A DNA stretch of 5,194 nucleotides from an uncultured Mucispirillum sp. (lineage in GTDB: Bacteria; Chrysiogenota; Deferribacteres; Deferribacterales; Mucispirillaceae): positions 1 through 5,194 of the forward strand of contig CAMWVK010000152.1 of the NCBI GenBank assembly GCA_947177675.1. The letters run 5' to 3'. The position numbers and the translations under genes were made by a program. Below, in pieces: positions 1-5,178 of this stretch. The notes beneath the pieces were generated by a model. The model was not told the origin of the DNA, ran no database searches, and was given only the letters and a program-made list of their open reading frames with translations. The number at the start of each line of letters is the position of its first letter. The first letter of the stretch is position 1.

Positions 1-732
1 TATATTCTCAATATCCATATTATTAGGAAAAAGTATAGATGCTTCAGCTTTCAAATTTTCAAATTCTTCTTTTTTATATGCTTTTAAAAGCACTGTTAAA
101 TAATGCTTTATAAAAGAGAAATTTCTGTATCCTTTTTCATATATTTTTTTGCAGTCTATTGCTGCCTGTTCAAAATTAGAATTTTCAAAATTAATTTTAG
201 CAGCTTCAATGAGTGCTTCATTATAATCTGGATTTATTTCTATTGCTTTATTTAAATCATTAAGTGCTTCATCGTCTTTTGAAAGCTGATATCTTGTTAA
301 TGCTCTATGGTAATAAGCATCAGCAAAATCAGGGCTTTTTGAAAGCACATTAGAAAAAACTGCTTCTGCTTCATTCATAAGCCCCTGCTGAAAATATACC
401 TGACCTAATAAAAACTTTGAACGCTGATGTTCTGGATTTAAATCTATTGTTTTTTTAAGTGCAGCAGCAGCTTTATCAAGAGCCATAAGGCGGAAATAGG
501 AAAGCCCCAGTTTATAAAGATACATTGATTTATCTGGTGCAATTTCTGCAGCTTTTGCAAAGTTCTGGCATGCAGGTGTCATTTGGTTTAAGTCGCTGTA
601 ACAAAGACCAATATGGTAATATGCTGCAGCAGTATCATAACCCTGTTCATCTATATATTCGGTTAAGAGTCTTATTGCTTTATGCAAATCACCTGATAAG
701 TATTCGTCAATACCTGCATAGAATTTATCCAT
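1..732 (-). CDS. TPR-repeat protein, 3'-truncated by window edge
   Basis: The minus-strand frame is open from ATG at 732 to base 1 with no stop, giving 244 residues; the C-terminus lies outside the window. The protein is built of tetratricopeptide repeats. Repeat-closing prolines sit exactly 34 residues apart at P66 (IAPD), P100 (LNPE), P134 (KSPD) and P168 (INPD), and P236 falls two further periods on. Typical TPR positions are visible, such as AAAYYHIGLCY (35-45), YKLGLSYFRL (73-82) and AEAVFSNVLSKSPDF (122-136). I see no signal peptide or membrane segment, so it is probably cytoplasmic. TPR arrays are protein-binding scaffolds; the partner cannot be told from the sequence. The start is supported by AGGAGG six bases upstream, and the gene begins one base after the pseudouridine synthase stop, so it is the second gene of that operon. 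The family assignment is firm; a specific function is unknown. Confidence 0.9.
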   Translation of the reverse strand, partial: MDKFYAGIDEYLSGDLHKAIRLLTEYIDEQGYDTAAAYYHIGLCYSDLNQMTPACQNFAKAAEIAPDKSMYLYKLGLSYFRLMALDKAAAALKKTIDLNPEHQRSKFLLGQVYFQQGLMNEAEAVFSNVLSKSPDFADAYYHRALTRYQLSKDDEALNDLNKAIEINPDYNEALIEAAKINFENSNFEQAAIDCKKIYEKGYRNFSFIKHYLTVLLKAYKKEEFENLKAEASILFPNNMDIENI

Positions 733-733
733 A

Positions 734-1633
734 TCAGCCCTCCTGCATTAAATTTCTCTGCAACAATACCATATCTTCTGGAAGTTGTAAAGAAATAGAA
801 ATAAGTTCACATGTATCAGGCTCTTTAAACTCTAAAAATGAAGAATGAAGAGCCTGCCGTTTAAATCTATATAACTCTTTACCACCATAAAGGCTGTCAC
901 CTATCAATGAGTGACCCATACTTGCAGCATGAACTCTTATTTGATGTGTTCTTCCTGTAAAAATGGTAACCTCTGTTAAAAAAGCTCTTTTATATTTCTC
1001 TATAACTTTAAAATGGCTTACTGCCATTTTGCCCTCATCCCTAACAGCCATTTTCTGTCTGTTATATTTATCTCTGCCAATAGGTGCTTCTATCCGTTTT
1101 TCTAAAAATGCAGGTGTTCCCTGACATATTGCCATATATTTTTTAGTAATATTCCTGTTTAAAAAAAGTTCTGCAAGTTTCATTCTGTATTCAGTATTTT
1201 TTGCTATTATCATAAGTCCTGATGTATCTTTATCAAGACGATGCACAATGCCGGGGCGAAATTCGTTATCTTCATCTTCTATAACAAATGTATAAAGCAA
1301 AGCATTTACAAGGGTATTATCATAATTTCCAGGTGCAGGATGCACTGTTAAGCCTGCAGGTTTATTTATTACTGCATAGTTTTTTTTGTCTAATATAATA
1401 TCAAAAGGTATATTCTGTGGTGTTATGCTGGGCAGTTCTTCATCAGGAAAAGTAATGTGTATTTTATCTCCAGCTTTAAGTTTAGCAGATTTTTTAATGG
1501 GTTTATTATTAACTAAAATAAGCCCCTTTTCAAAAAGGCTTATAATAAGAGACCTGCTTTTTTCAGAAAGTCTTGCACATGCGGCATCTGCTCTTTCATT
1601 ATCTATATCATTTATATAATCTTTTTCTTCCAT
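734..1633 (-). CDS. rluD: RluA/RluD-family 23S rRNA pseudouridine synthase
   Basis: This enzyme isomerises uridine to pseudouridine in RNA; RluD itself modifies helix 69 of 23S rRNA during late large-subunit assembly. With the start at ATG 1633 the protein has 299 residues, normal for the family. An N-terminal S4-like RNA-binding domain covers about residues 12-62 (SRSLIISLFEKGLILVNNK, then KLKAGDKI). The catalytic domain has INKPAGLTVHP (about 89-99), the signature HRLDKDTSG with catalytic Asp134, and GRTHQIRVH (227-235). The frame extends upstream to a GTG at 1690, but the added 19 residues (MYFFIFYLFY...) look like translated AT-rich noise, so I reject that start. The chosen ATG has no clear Shine-Dalgarno sequence. 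It is the first gene of a minus-strand pair with the TPR gene and is divergent from rpsF. An S4 domain fits RluD or RluC rather than RluA; the exact target uridines are not certain. Confidence 0.93.
   Translation of the reverse strand: MEEKDYINDIDNERADAACARLSEKSRSLIISLFEKGLILVNNKPIKKSAKLKAGDKIHITFPDEELPSITPQNIPFDIILDKKNYAVINKPAGLTVHPAPGNYDNTLVNALLYTFVIEDEDNEFRPGIVHRLDKDTSGLMIIAKNTEYRMKLAELFLNRNITKKYMAICQGTPAFLEKRIEAPIGRDKYNRQKMAVRDEGKMAVSHFKVIEKYKRAFLTEVTIFTGRTHQIRVHAASMGHSLIGDSLYGGKELYRFKRQALHSSFLEFKEPDTCELISISLQLPEDMVLLQRNLMQEG
739..744 (-). promoter_or_regulatory. Shine-Dalgarno site of the TPR gene inside the rluD 3' end
   Basis: On the minus strand AGGAGG lies six bases before the ATG at 732. 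It is embedded in the last codons (Q-E-G) of the upstream pseudouridine synthase gene. A consensus site placed inside the preceding coding sequence, with stop and start separated by one base (TGA-T-ATG), fixes the TPR start and suggests translational coupling. Confidence 0.75.
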
Positions 1634-1709
1634 AATAATATAATTTAAGCAAAAAAGAAAATAAAACAAGTAAAATATAAAAAAATACACATTTACAGCT
1701 ATTTTTTAC

Positions 1710-1739
1710 TTGACTATATTATAATAAATTGATAAGAAT
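1710..1739 (+). promoter_or_regulatory. Candidate sigma-70-type promoter of the rpsF operon
   Basis: A good -35 hexamer, TTGACT at 1710-1715, stands about 90 bases before rpsF. The -10 is less clear: AAGAAT at 1734-1739 (18-base spacer, four of six matches) or GATAAG at 1731-1736 (15-base spacer). Transcription would start near 1746, giving a leader of about 60 bases. The -35 and its position in a divergent intergenic region support the call; the -10 is the weak part. Confidence 0.45.
1718..1723 (-). promoter_or_regulatory. Possible -10 element for the rluD-TPR transcript
   Basis: The minus strand reads a perfect TATAAT here, about 85 bases upstream of the rluD start. No good -35 hexamer is present at 16-18 bases spacing (the best is TGAACT, a poor match). 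In DNA this AT-rich a TATAAT can occur by chance, so this is a weak call. It lies inside the spacer of the proposed rightward rpsF promoter, so the two promoters would overlap and could interfere. Confidence 0.27.
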
Positions 1740-1766
1740 ACAGTTCACTCTTGCTGCAGAATGTTT

Positions 1767-1805
1767 TTAGGTCTGTGGCTAAAAAAACCGAAAGGGAGGT
1801 CCTAA
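1767..1805 (+). promoter_or_regulatory. Candidate S6:S18-binding leader of rpsF mRNA
   Basis: UUAGG at 1767-1771 can pair with CCUAA at 1801-1805, the last A being the first base of the rpsF start codon. The enclosed part holds GUGG (1775-1778), an A-run, ACCG (1787-1790) and AAAGGGAGG. A structured leader with a conserved CCG that binds the S6:S18 complex is known upstream of rpsF operons in many phyla and mimics the S18 site of 16S rRNA, which also contains ACCGGUGG. Here the CCG, the nearby GG and a helix that would hide the ribosome binding site fit that idea. The fold was done by eye, includes a U-U mismatch next to the outer stem, and I have not matched it to a covariance model. Confidence 0.42.
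1794..1800 (+). promoter_or_regulatory. Strong ribosome binding site that sets the rpsF start
   Basis: GGGAGGT ends four bases before ATG 1805. This decides the start of rpsF: the in-frame upstream TTG at 1751 has no such site, and the 18 residues it would add match nothing in the S6 family. Confidence 0.8.
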
Positions 1806-2245
1806 TGAGGACATACGAAACAATTTTTATTCTAAAGCCAGAATTATCGGCAGAAGAACATGAAAAACACATTGAGTTTTACAAAGAAAACATTATTTCT
1901 AATGGTGGTGAAATCGTAAAAGTTGATGTATGGGGCAGGCAGGCACTTGCTTATCCTATTGAGAAACATAATGACGGATATTATGTTTTAATCCAATTTA
2001 AAGCAGATACCAGTTATATTAATAATGAGTTGGAAAAACGCTTCCAATTTAATGAAAATGTTATTCGTTATGTTATTGTCATGCTTGATGAAAAAAGGTT
2101 TAAACAAAACCCACGCAAAGAGCCAGTTCGTAAAGAGCGTCCAGCCAGTGAGAAAGTAAGTAAACCAAGAAGCGAAAGCGAAGAAGGAGCTGGCGAAGAG
2201 CAGTCAGAAGAAACTTCTGAAGTTGCTGAAAACGAAGAAAAATAG
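1805..2245 (+). CDS. rpsF: 30S ribosomal protein S6 with long charged tail
   Basis: S6 binds the central domain of 16S rRNA as a heterodimer with S18. The 146-residue product has the classic N-terminus MRTYETIFILKPEL, then GGEIVKVDVWGRQALAYPIEKHNDGYYVLIQF (34-65) and the closing strand NENVIRYVIVML (83-94). The conserved ferredoxin-like fold is complete by about residue 97. Residues 98-122 are rich in Lys and Arg, and residues 124-146 contain 11 Glu, ending AENEEK. Such tails are variable and probably disordered; in E. coli the S6 C-terminus is the substrate of the glutamate ligase RimK, but whether that applies here is unknown. It is the first gene of the rpsF-ssb-rpsR operon; ssb follows after 20 bases. 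Expression may be controlled by S6:S18 through the leader just upstream. Confidence 0.97.
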   Translation: MRTYETIFILKPELSAEEHEKHIEFYKENIISNGGEIVKVDVWGRQALAYPIEKHNDGYYVLIQFKADTSYINNELEKRFQFNENVIRYVIVMLDEKRFKQNPRKEPVRKERPASEKVSKPRSESEEGAGEEQSEETSEVAENEEK

Positions 2246-2265
2246 TTTCCAGCAGGGAGTAAATT

Positions 2266-2679
2266 ATGGCTTCTTATAATAAAGTAGTTTTATTAGGTAA
2301 TGTTACAAGAACACCAGATGTTCGGAACCTGCCAGGCAGTGCAACAGTTGTTGCAACAACTGGTATTGCTACTAACCGCAGATATAAAGATAAAGAAGAA
2401 GTTATGTTTATAGATATTGTGGTATATGGCAAACTGGCAGAAACAATGGGTATGTATGTTACTAAAGGCACACCACTTTTAGTTGAAGGCAGATTATCTT
2501 TCAGACAGTGGGAACAGGAAGGACAAAAACGCAGTAAGCATGAAGTCATAGTTGAGTCTTTCCAAATGGTGGGAGGACGAAAAGACAGAGCGGATTTTGA
2601 TGAAAGCATGGTAGATAAAGATGATTTAAAGATGCCTGCTGATGATAGTATGATTCGTGATGAAGATGTACCTTTTTAA
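2266..2679 (+). CDS. ssb: Single-stranded DNA-binding protein
   Basis: SSB coats single-stranded DNA in replication, recombination and repair, and recruits partner proteins through its acidic C-terminal tip. The 137-residue protein starts MASYNKVVLLGNVTRTPDVR and has an OB fold over about residues 1-104, with NRRYKDK (37-43), FIDIVVYGKLAE (48-59), GTPLLVEGRL (68-77) and W82. The segment between Tyr40 and the FID strand is several residues shorter than in E. coli SSB. The tail (105-137) is short and acidic rather than long and glycine-rich, and ends DEDVPF, a variant of the usual DDDIPF partner-binding tip. An AGGGAG site lies six bases before the ATG. Its place between rpsF and rpsR is a widespread arrangement that links ssb expression to ribosomal protein synthesis. 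Confidence 0.97.
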   Translation: MASYNKVVLLGNVTRTPDVRNLPGSATVVATTGIATNRRYKDKEEVMFIDIVVYGKLAETMGMYVTKGTPLLVEGRLSFRQWEQEGQKRSKHEVIVESFQMVGGRKDRADFDESMVDKDDLKMPADDSMIRDEDVPF

Positions 2680-2708
2680 ATTTAGCTTAAATACAATGGA
2701 GGACAGTT

Positions 2709-2939
2709 ATGGCTGTTATTAAAAAAAGATTTCAAAAGAAAAAAGTCTGCCGTTTTTGTGTAGACAAAATAGATATTGATTATAAAGATGCAAAACTTTT
2801 ACGCCAGTTTATCACAGAAAGAGGCAAAATTATGCCTAGAAGATTAACAGGAACTTGTGCAAAACACCAAAGAAATTTAGCTGCAGCAGTTAAAACTGCA
2901 AGAATTATTGCACTTGTTCCATTCACTCTTAATAAATAA
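2709..2939 (+). CDS. rpsR: 30S ribosomal protein S18, zinc-ligand form
   Basis: S18 pairs with S6 on the platform of the 30S subunit. The 76-residue protein is full length and highly typical: [20 protein letters not shown] (12-31), [22 protein letters not shown] (34-55) and RIIALVPFT at the end. It carries four potential metal ligands, Cys14, Cys17, Cys50 and His53 (CxxC and CxxH), the zinc-binding 'C+' pattern described for S18 in some bacteria, whereas many S18 proteins have lost it. The basic N-terminus (KKRFQKKK) is usual. GGAGG lies six bases before the ATG. The gene is 29 bases after ssb, and a hairpin follows its stop. Confidence 0.97.
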   Translation: MAVIKKRFQKKKVCRFCVDKIDIDYKDAKLLRQFITERGKIMPRRLTGTCAKHQRNLAAAVKTARIIALVPFTLNK

Positions 2940-2953
2940 TTGATTTTAATATA

Positions 2954-2976
2954 TAAGCTGGCTTTATGCCAGCTTA
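2954..2976 (+). terminator. Intercistronic hairpin after rpsR, possible attenuator
   Basis: TAAGCTGGC (2954-2962) and GCCAGCTTA (2968-2976) form a perfect 9-bp stem with a five-base TTTAT loop, 14 bases after the rpsR stop. The stem is GC-rich for this region. The downstream sequence is TTAATTAATATATATT, not a true U-tract, so strong termination is unlikely. It may act as a weak terminator, an RNA-processing barrier or a 3'-end stabiliser that keeps rpsF-ssb-rpsR mRNA more abundant than the membrane-protein genes downstream. Confidence 0.45.
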
Positions 2977-2999
2977 ATTAATATATATTGTGGAAGTCA

Positions 3000-4022
3000 A
3001 TGAGTAAATCAGTTCAGCTTTACCCTGTTTTAAGTTTTTTAATATTCTATATGATACAAATATCATCAAAAACTTATTTTGCTGTTTTTGGTATATTTTT
3101 ATATATTGCTGCAGGCATAGCTTTGCTTGCATATCTTGAATCCAGTGAAAGAAGCAAAAAATCAGATGTTATATCTGTTATTGCATATATTCTTTTTACA
3201 GCATTGTTTTTTATACTTCCTAATGCAGGAAATATGATTGAAAAAACTGGGCTTTTATTAAACAGTGAGAACCTTAAAATGTGGTGGATGCCTGTATATA
3301 TTGTTACAATTTTTATTCCAGTATTTTTTCTTTATAAAAACAGAGCAAATGATAAGCCTTTATATATACCAGTCGTGCTTTCTGCTGCACTGCCTGCATT
3401 ATTAACTGGAGCATTACTAATATTTTTTGCAGATATAAGAAATGGAGCAGTTTCAACAGTTGCAAATATTATACAGGTAAGCATTATTGATACATTAATA
3501 AAAATGAAAGAAACAATGCAGATACCAGATTATTATGCAGATATGCTTTCATATCTTATATTGAATAAAGAAACAGTAGCAAAACAGACTGTGTATATAA
3601 TGCCTGCAGTATTTTCTTCTATATTTGTTTTAATTACATATATGTGTGACAGGATGAAGCCAGTATTTAGAAATAATACTGTTATTTTACGAGAATTCAG
3701 GCTGCCTGATAATTTAGTATGGGTGTTAATATTAGGCGGTTTTTTAATACTTGCACCAAATATTGGTTTAAAATATATATCATATAATGTGCTTGCATTA
3801 TTTGCACTATTATATTTTTTTCAAGGTCTGCAGGTAGTAAATAAAGCATTTGATAAATTTCAAGTTTCAATATTTATAAGGTCTTTACTTCTTTTATTTA
3901 TATTCTTTTATTTTACTGTTATAGCCTCTATGATAGTGTTAATAGGGATATTCAGCATCTGGTTTAAACCAAAATGGCTTGAAAAGAACAGCAGTGATAT
4001 AGATAAAAATGAAGGAAAATGA
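3000..4022 (+). CDS. DUF2232 (YybS-like) polytopic membrane protein
   Basis: This is an integral membrane protein of 340 residues with about eight hydrophobic segments, roughly at 7-20, 25-45, 57-75, 96-113, 121-143, 197-217, 238-280 (two) and 292-321, and a charged cytoplasmic-looking tail ending IDKNEGK. The segment FRLPDNLVWVLILGG (233-247), followed by YNVLALFALLYFFQGLQVV (262-280), resembles the conserved C-terminal part of DUF2232 proteins, which commonly lie next to rpsR. The molecular function of that family is not established; the fold suggests a transport-type membrane protein, but I see no motif that names a substrate. I chose ATG 3000, preceded by GTGGAAG, over the in-frame TTG at 2988, which has no ribosome binding site. 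The stop overlaps an ATG of the next gene. Confidence 0.8.
   Translation: MSKSVQLYPVLSFLIFYMIQISSKTYFAVFGIFLYIAAGIALLAYLESSERSKKSDVISVIAYILFTALFFILPNAGNMIEKTGLLLNSENLKMWWMPVYIVTIFIPVFFLYKNRANDKPLYIPVVLSAALPALLTGALLIFFADIRNGAVSTVANIIQVSIIDTLIKMKETMQIPDYYADMLSYLILNKETVAKQTVYIMPAVFSSIFVLITYMCDRMKPVFRNNTVILREFRLPDNLVWVLILGGFLILAPNIGLKYISYNVLALFALLYFFQGLQVVNKAFDKFQVSIFIRSLLLLFIFFYFTVIASMIVLIGIFSIWFKPKWLEKNSSDIDKNEGK
4012..4016 (+). promoter_or_regulatory. Ribosome binding site deciding between two CDF start codons
   Basis: AAGGA lies within the last codons of the DUF2232 gene. It is two bases from ATG 4019, which is too close, and eight bases from ATG 4025, which is a normal distance. This favours 4025, although 4019 (ATGA overlap with the upstream stop) cannot be excluded and would add only Met-Ile. 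Confidence 0.6.
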
Positions 4023-4024
4023 TA

Positions 4025-4975
4025 ATGGAAGCTAATGAATATGTGAAGCAGGGCAGTAAAGCAAAAGCAGCAAAAGTAGCTATGACTGTGGCATTTGGTC
4101 TAGCAGCATCAAAAGAATCATTTGGTTTTTTAACGGGTTCACTATCTATTCTTTCTTCTGCAGTAGATTCTATTTTAGATATTGCTGCATCATTTTTTAA
4201 TTTTATTGCTATTAAAAAAGCAGAAGAACCAGCAGATACAGGTCATCAATATGGTCATGGTAAATATGAAGCTATGGCAACATTTATTCAGTCTATAATT
4301 GTTTTTGCATCAGGGCTTTTTATTCTTCTTTCTGCTTGGAATAAATTTATACATAATAAGCACCCAGAAGTGTCAAGTGCAGGTTTTGTTGTGATGGGTA
4401 TATCTATTGCAGCAACTGTATTTTTAACTATATATCTAAGATATGTAGCAAAAAAAGAGAAATCATCAGTTTTAGAAGCGGATGCAATGCACTATTCTAT
4501 AGACTTATATACAAATATAGGTATTCTTGCTGCTCTTTTAATTATAAAACTTACAGGCTGGACAGTAATAGATTCTATTGTGGCAGCTATTGTAGCAGTC
4601 TATATTATGTTTTCAGCTGTTAAATTAAGCCTGCAGGTATCAAAACAGCTGCTTGATTCCAGTATTGAAGAAGATGCATATAATAAACTTTTAAAAGTAT
4701 TAGACAGTTTTGGCAGCTATCATCTTGATTTCCACAGACTTCGCACAAGAAGTGCAGGTAATGAAATATTTATAGATATGCACTTAACATTATGCAGGAA
4801 ACTTACTCTTGATGAAGTGCATCAAATCACTGATGTAATTGAAAATGCCATATCAAAAGAAATCCCTAGAGCAGATATTACAATTCACCCAGAGCCATGC
4901 CACCACACAGATAACGACCATGGGGAATGTAACTCATCACGCATAAGGAAAGGTCTTAAAAAACTACAGAATTAA
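4025..4975 (+). CDS. Cation diffusion facilitator (FieF-like Zn/Fe exporter)
   Basis: CDF proteins are inner-membrane dimers that export divalent metals in exchange for protons. The 316-residue product has six predicted membrane segments and a C-terminal cytoplasmic domain from about 213. The transport site matches FieF: Asp48 and Asp52 (VDSILD) in segment 2, and His156 and Asp160 (HYSID) in segment 5. This DDHD set is usual for Zn/Fe/Cd transporters rather than the all-Asp Mn group. The loop ADTGHQYGHGKYE gives Asp71, His74 and His78, equivalent to FieF's second site. In the C-terminal domain, HRLRTRSAGNEIFIDMHL and ITIHPEPC supply His237, His253 and His288 at regulatory-site positions. The tail continues with CHHTDNDHGEC (292-302), a His/Cys/Asp cluster that may also bind metal. 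The gene is nearly fused to the DUF2232 gene, so the two are probably co-translated. Family call is firm; the actual metal is inferred. Confidence 0.94.
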   Translation: MEANEYVKQGSKAKAAKVAMTVAFGLAASKESFGFLTGSLSILSSAVDSILDIAASFFNFIAIKKAEEPADTGHQYGHGKYEAMATFIQSIIVFASGLFILLSAWNKFIHNKHPEVSSAGFVVMGISIAATVFLTIYLRYVAKKEKSSVLEADAMHYSIDLYTNIGILAALLIIKLTGWTVIDSIVAAIVAVYIMFSAVKLSLQVSKQLLDSSIEEDAYNKLLKVLDSFGSYHLDFHRLRTRSAGNEIFIDMHLTLCRKLTLDEVHQITDVIENAISKEIPRADITIHPEPCHHTDNDHGECNSSRIRKGLKKLQN

Positions 4976-5178
4976 AATCAAGAGTTTTCTTTTAAAAAAT
5001 CTATTAAATGATTAACTTTTTATTTTCAAAATTGAATATATTTTTATAGTCCATATATTGAAGTAGTAAACTTATCCAAAACTATATTTAAAATCACTTT
5101 AAATTGTATAAAAGATTACAATTTTATTTTACAAAAAATAAGCAAAATGATATATTTATCACAAAAAGAGAGAAATAT
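4976..5178. other. AT-rich intergenic region, no gene seen
   Basis: About 200 bases of very AT-rich DNA separate the exporter gene from the next ATG. No reading frame of useful length exists on either strand; the minus strand has only a 16-codon one. I see no convincing GC-rich terminator hairpin after the exporter stop. Several promoter-like pairs can be drawn, for example TTGAAG (5058-5063) with TATATT (5083-5088), and TTGAAT (5032-5037) with TATATT (5054-5059), but base composition makes each weak. The only distinct structure is the inverted repeat at 5101-5124. Confidence 0.6.
5101..5124. repeat. 8-bp inverted repeat around TATAAA, operator-like
   Basis: AAATTGTA (5101-5108) and TACAATTT (5117-5124) are perfect inverted arms around an eight-base centre. 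TATAAA (5107-5112), a possible -10 element, overlaps the left arm. The inner 18 bases have the outline TTGT-N10-ACAA, which loosely recalls Rex-type operators, but the inner positions do not match that consensus well. With one G-C pair per arm it is unlikely to be a terminator. Its position, 55 bases before the next ATG, would suit an operator. Confidence 0.35.

Noticed and set aside
525..848. Plus-strand 107-codon frame
   Set aside because: It lies antisense to the TPR and synthase genes, shows no family resemblance and has no ribosome binding site.
1386..1619. Plus-strand 77-codon frame inside the synthase gene
   Set aside because: It is antisense to the well-conserved synthase coding sequence and looks like a shadow frame.
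1634..1690. N-terminal extension of the pseudouridine synthase to GTG 1690, resembling a hydrophobic signal
   Set aside because: The 19 added residues are almost all Phe, Tyr, Leu and Ile from AT-rich intergenic DNA, the enzyme is cytoplasmic, and family members start near the S4 domain.
1751..1804. Upstream in-frame TTG start for rpsF
   Set aside because: GGGAGGT precedes ATG 1805 at a normal distance and MRTYETIF is the classic S6 N-terminus.
2274..2609. Minus-strand 111-codon frame inside ssb
   Set aside because: It is a mirror of the strongly conserved ssb frame, with no matching features of its own.
2988..2999. TTG 2988 as the start of the DUF2232 gene
   Set aside because: No ribosome binding site precedes it, whereas ATG 3000 follows GTGGAAG.
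4976..5035. Intrinsic terminator after the exporter gene
   Set aside because: Only 4-bp AT-rich pairings such as AATC/GATT can be drawn near the T-run; none is stable enough to support a call.
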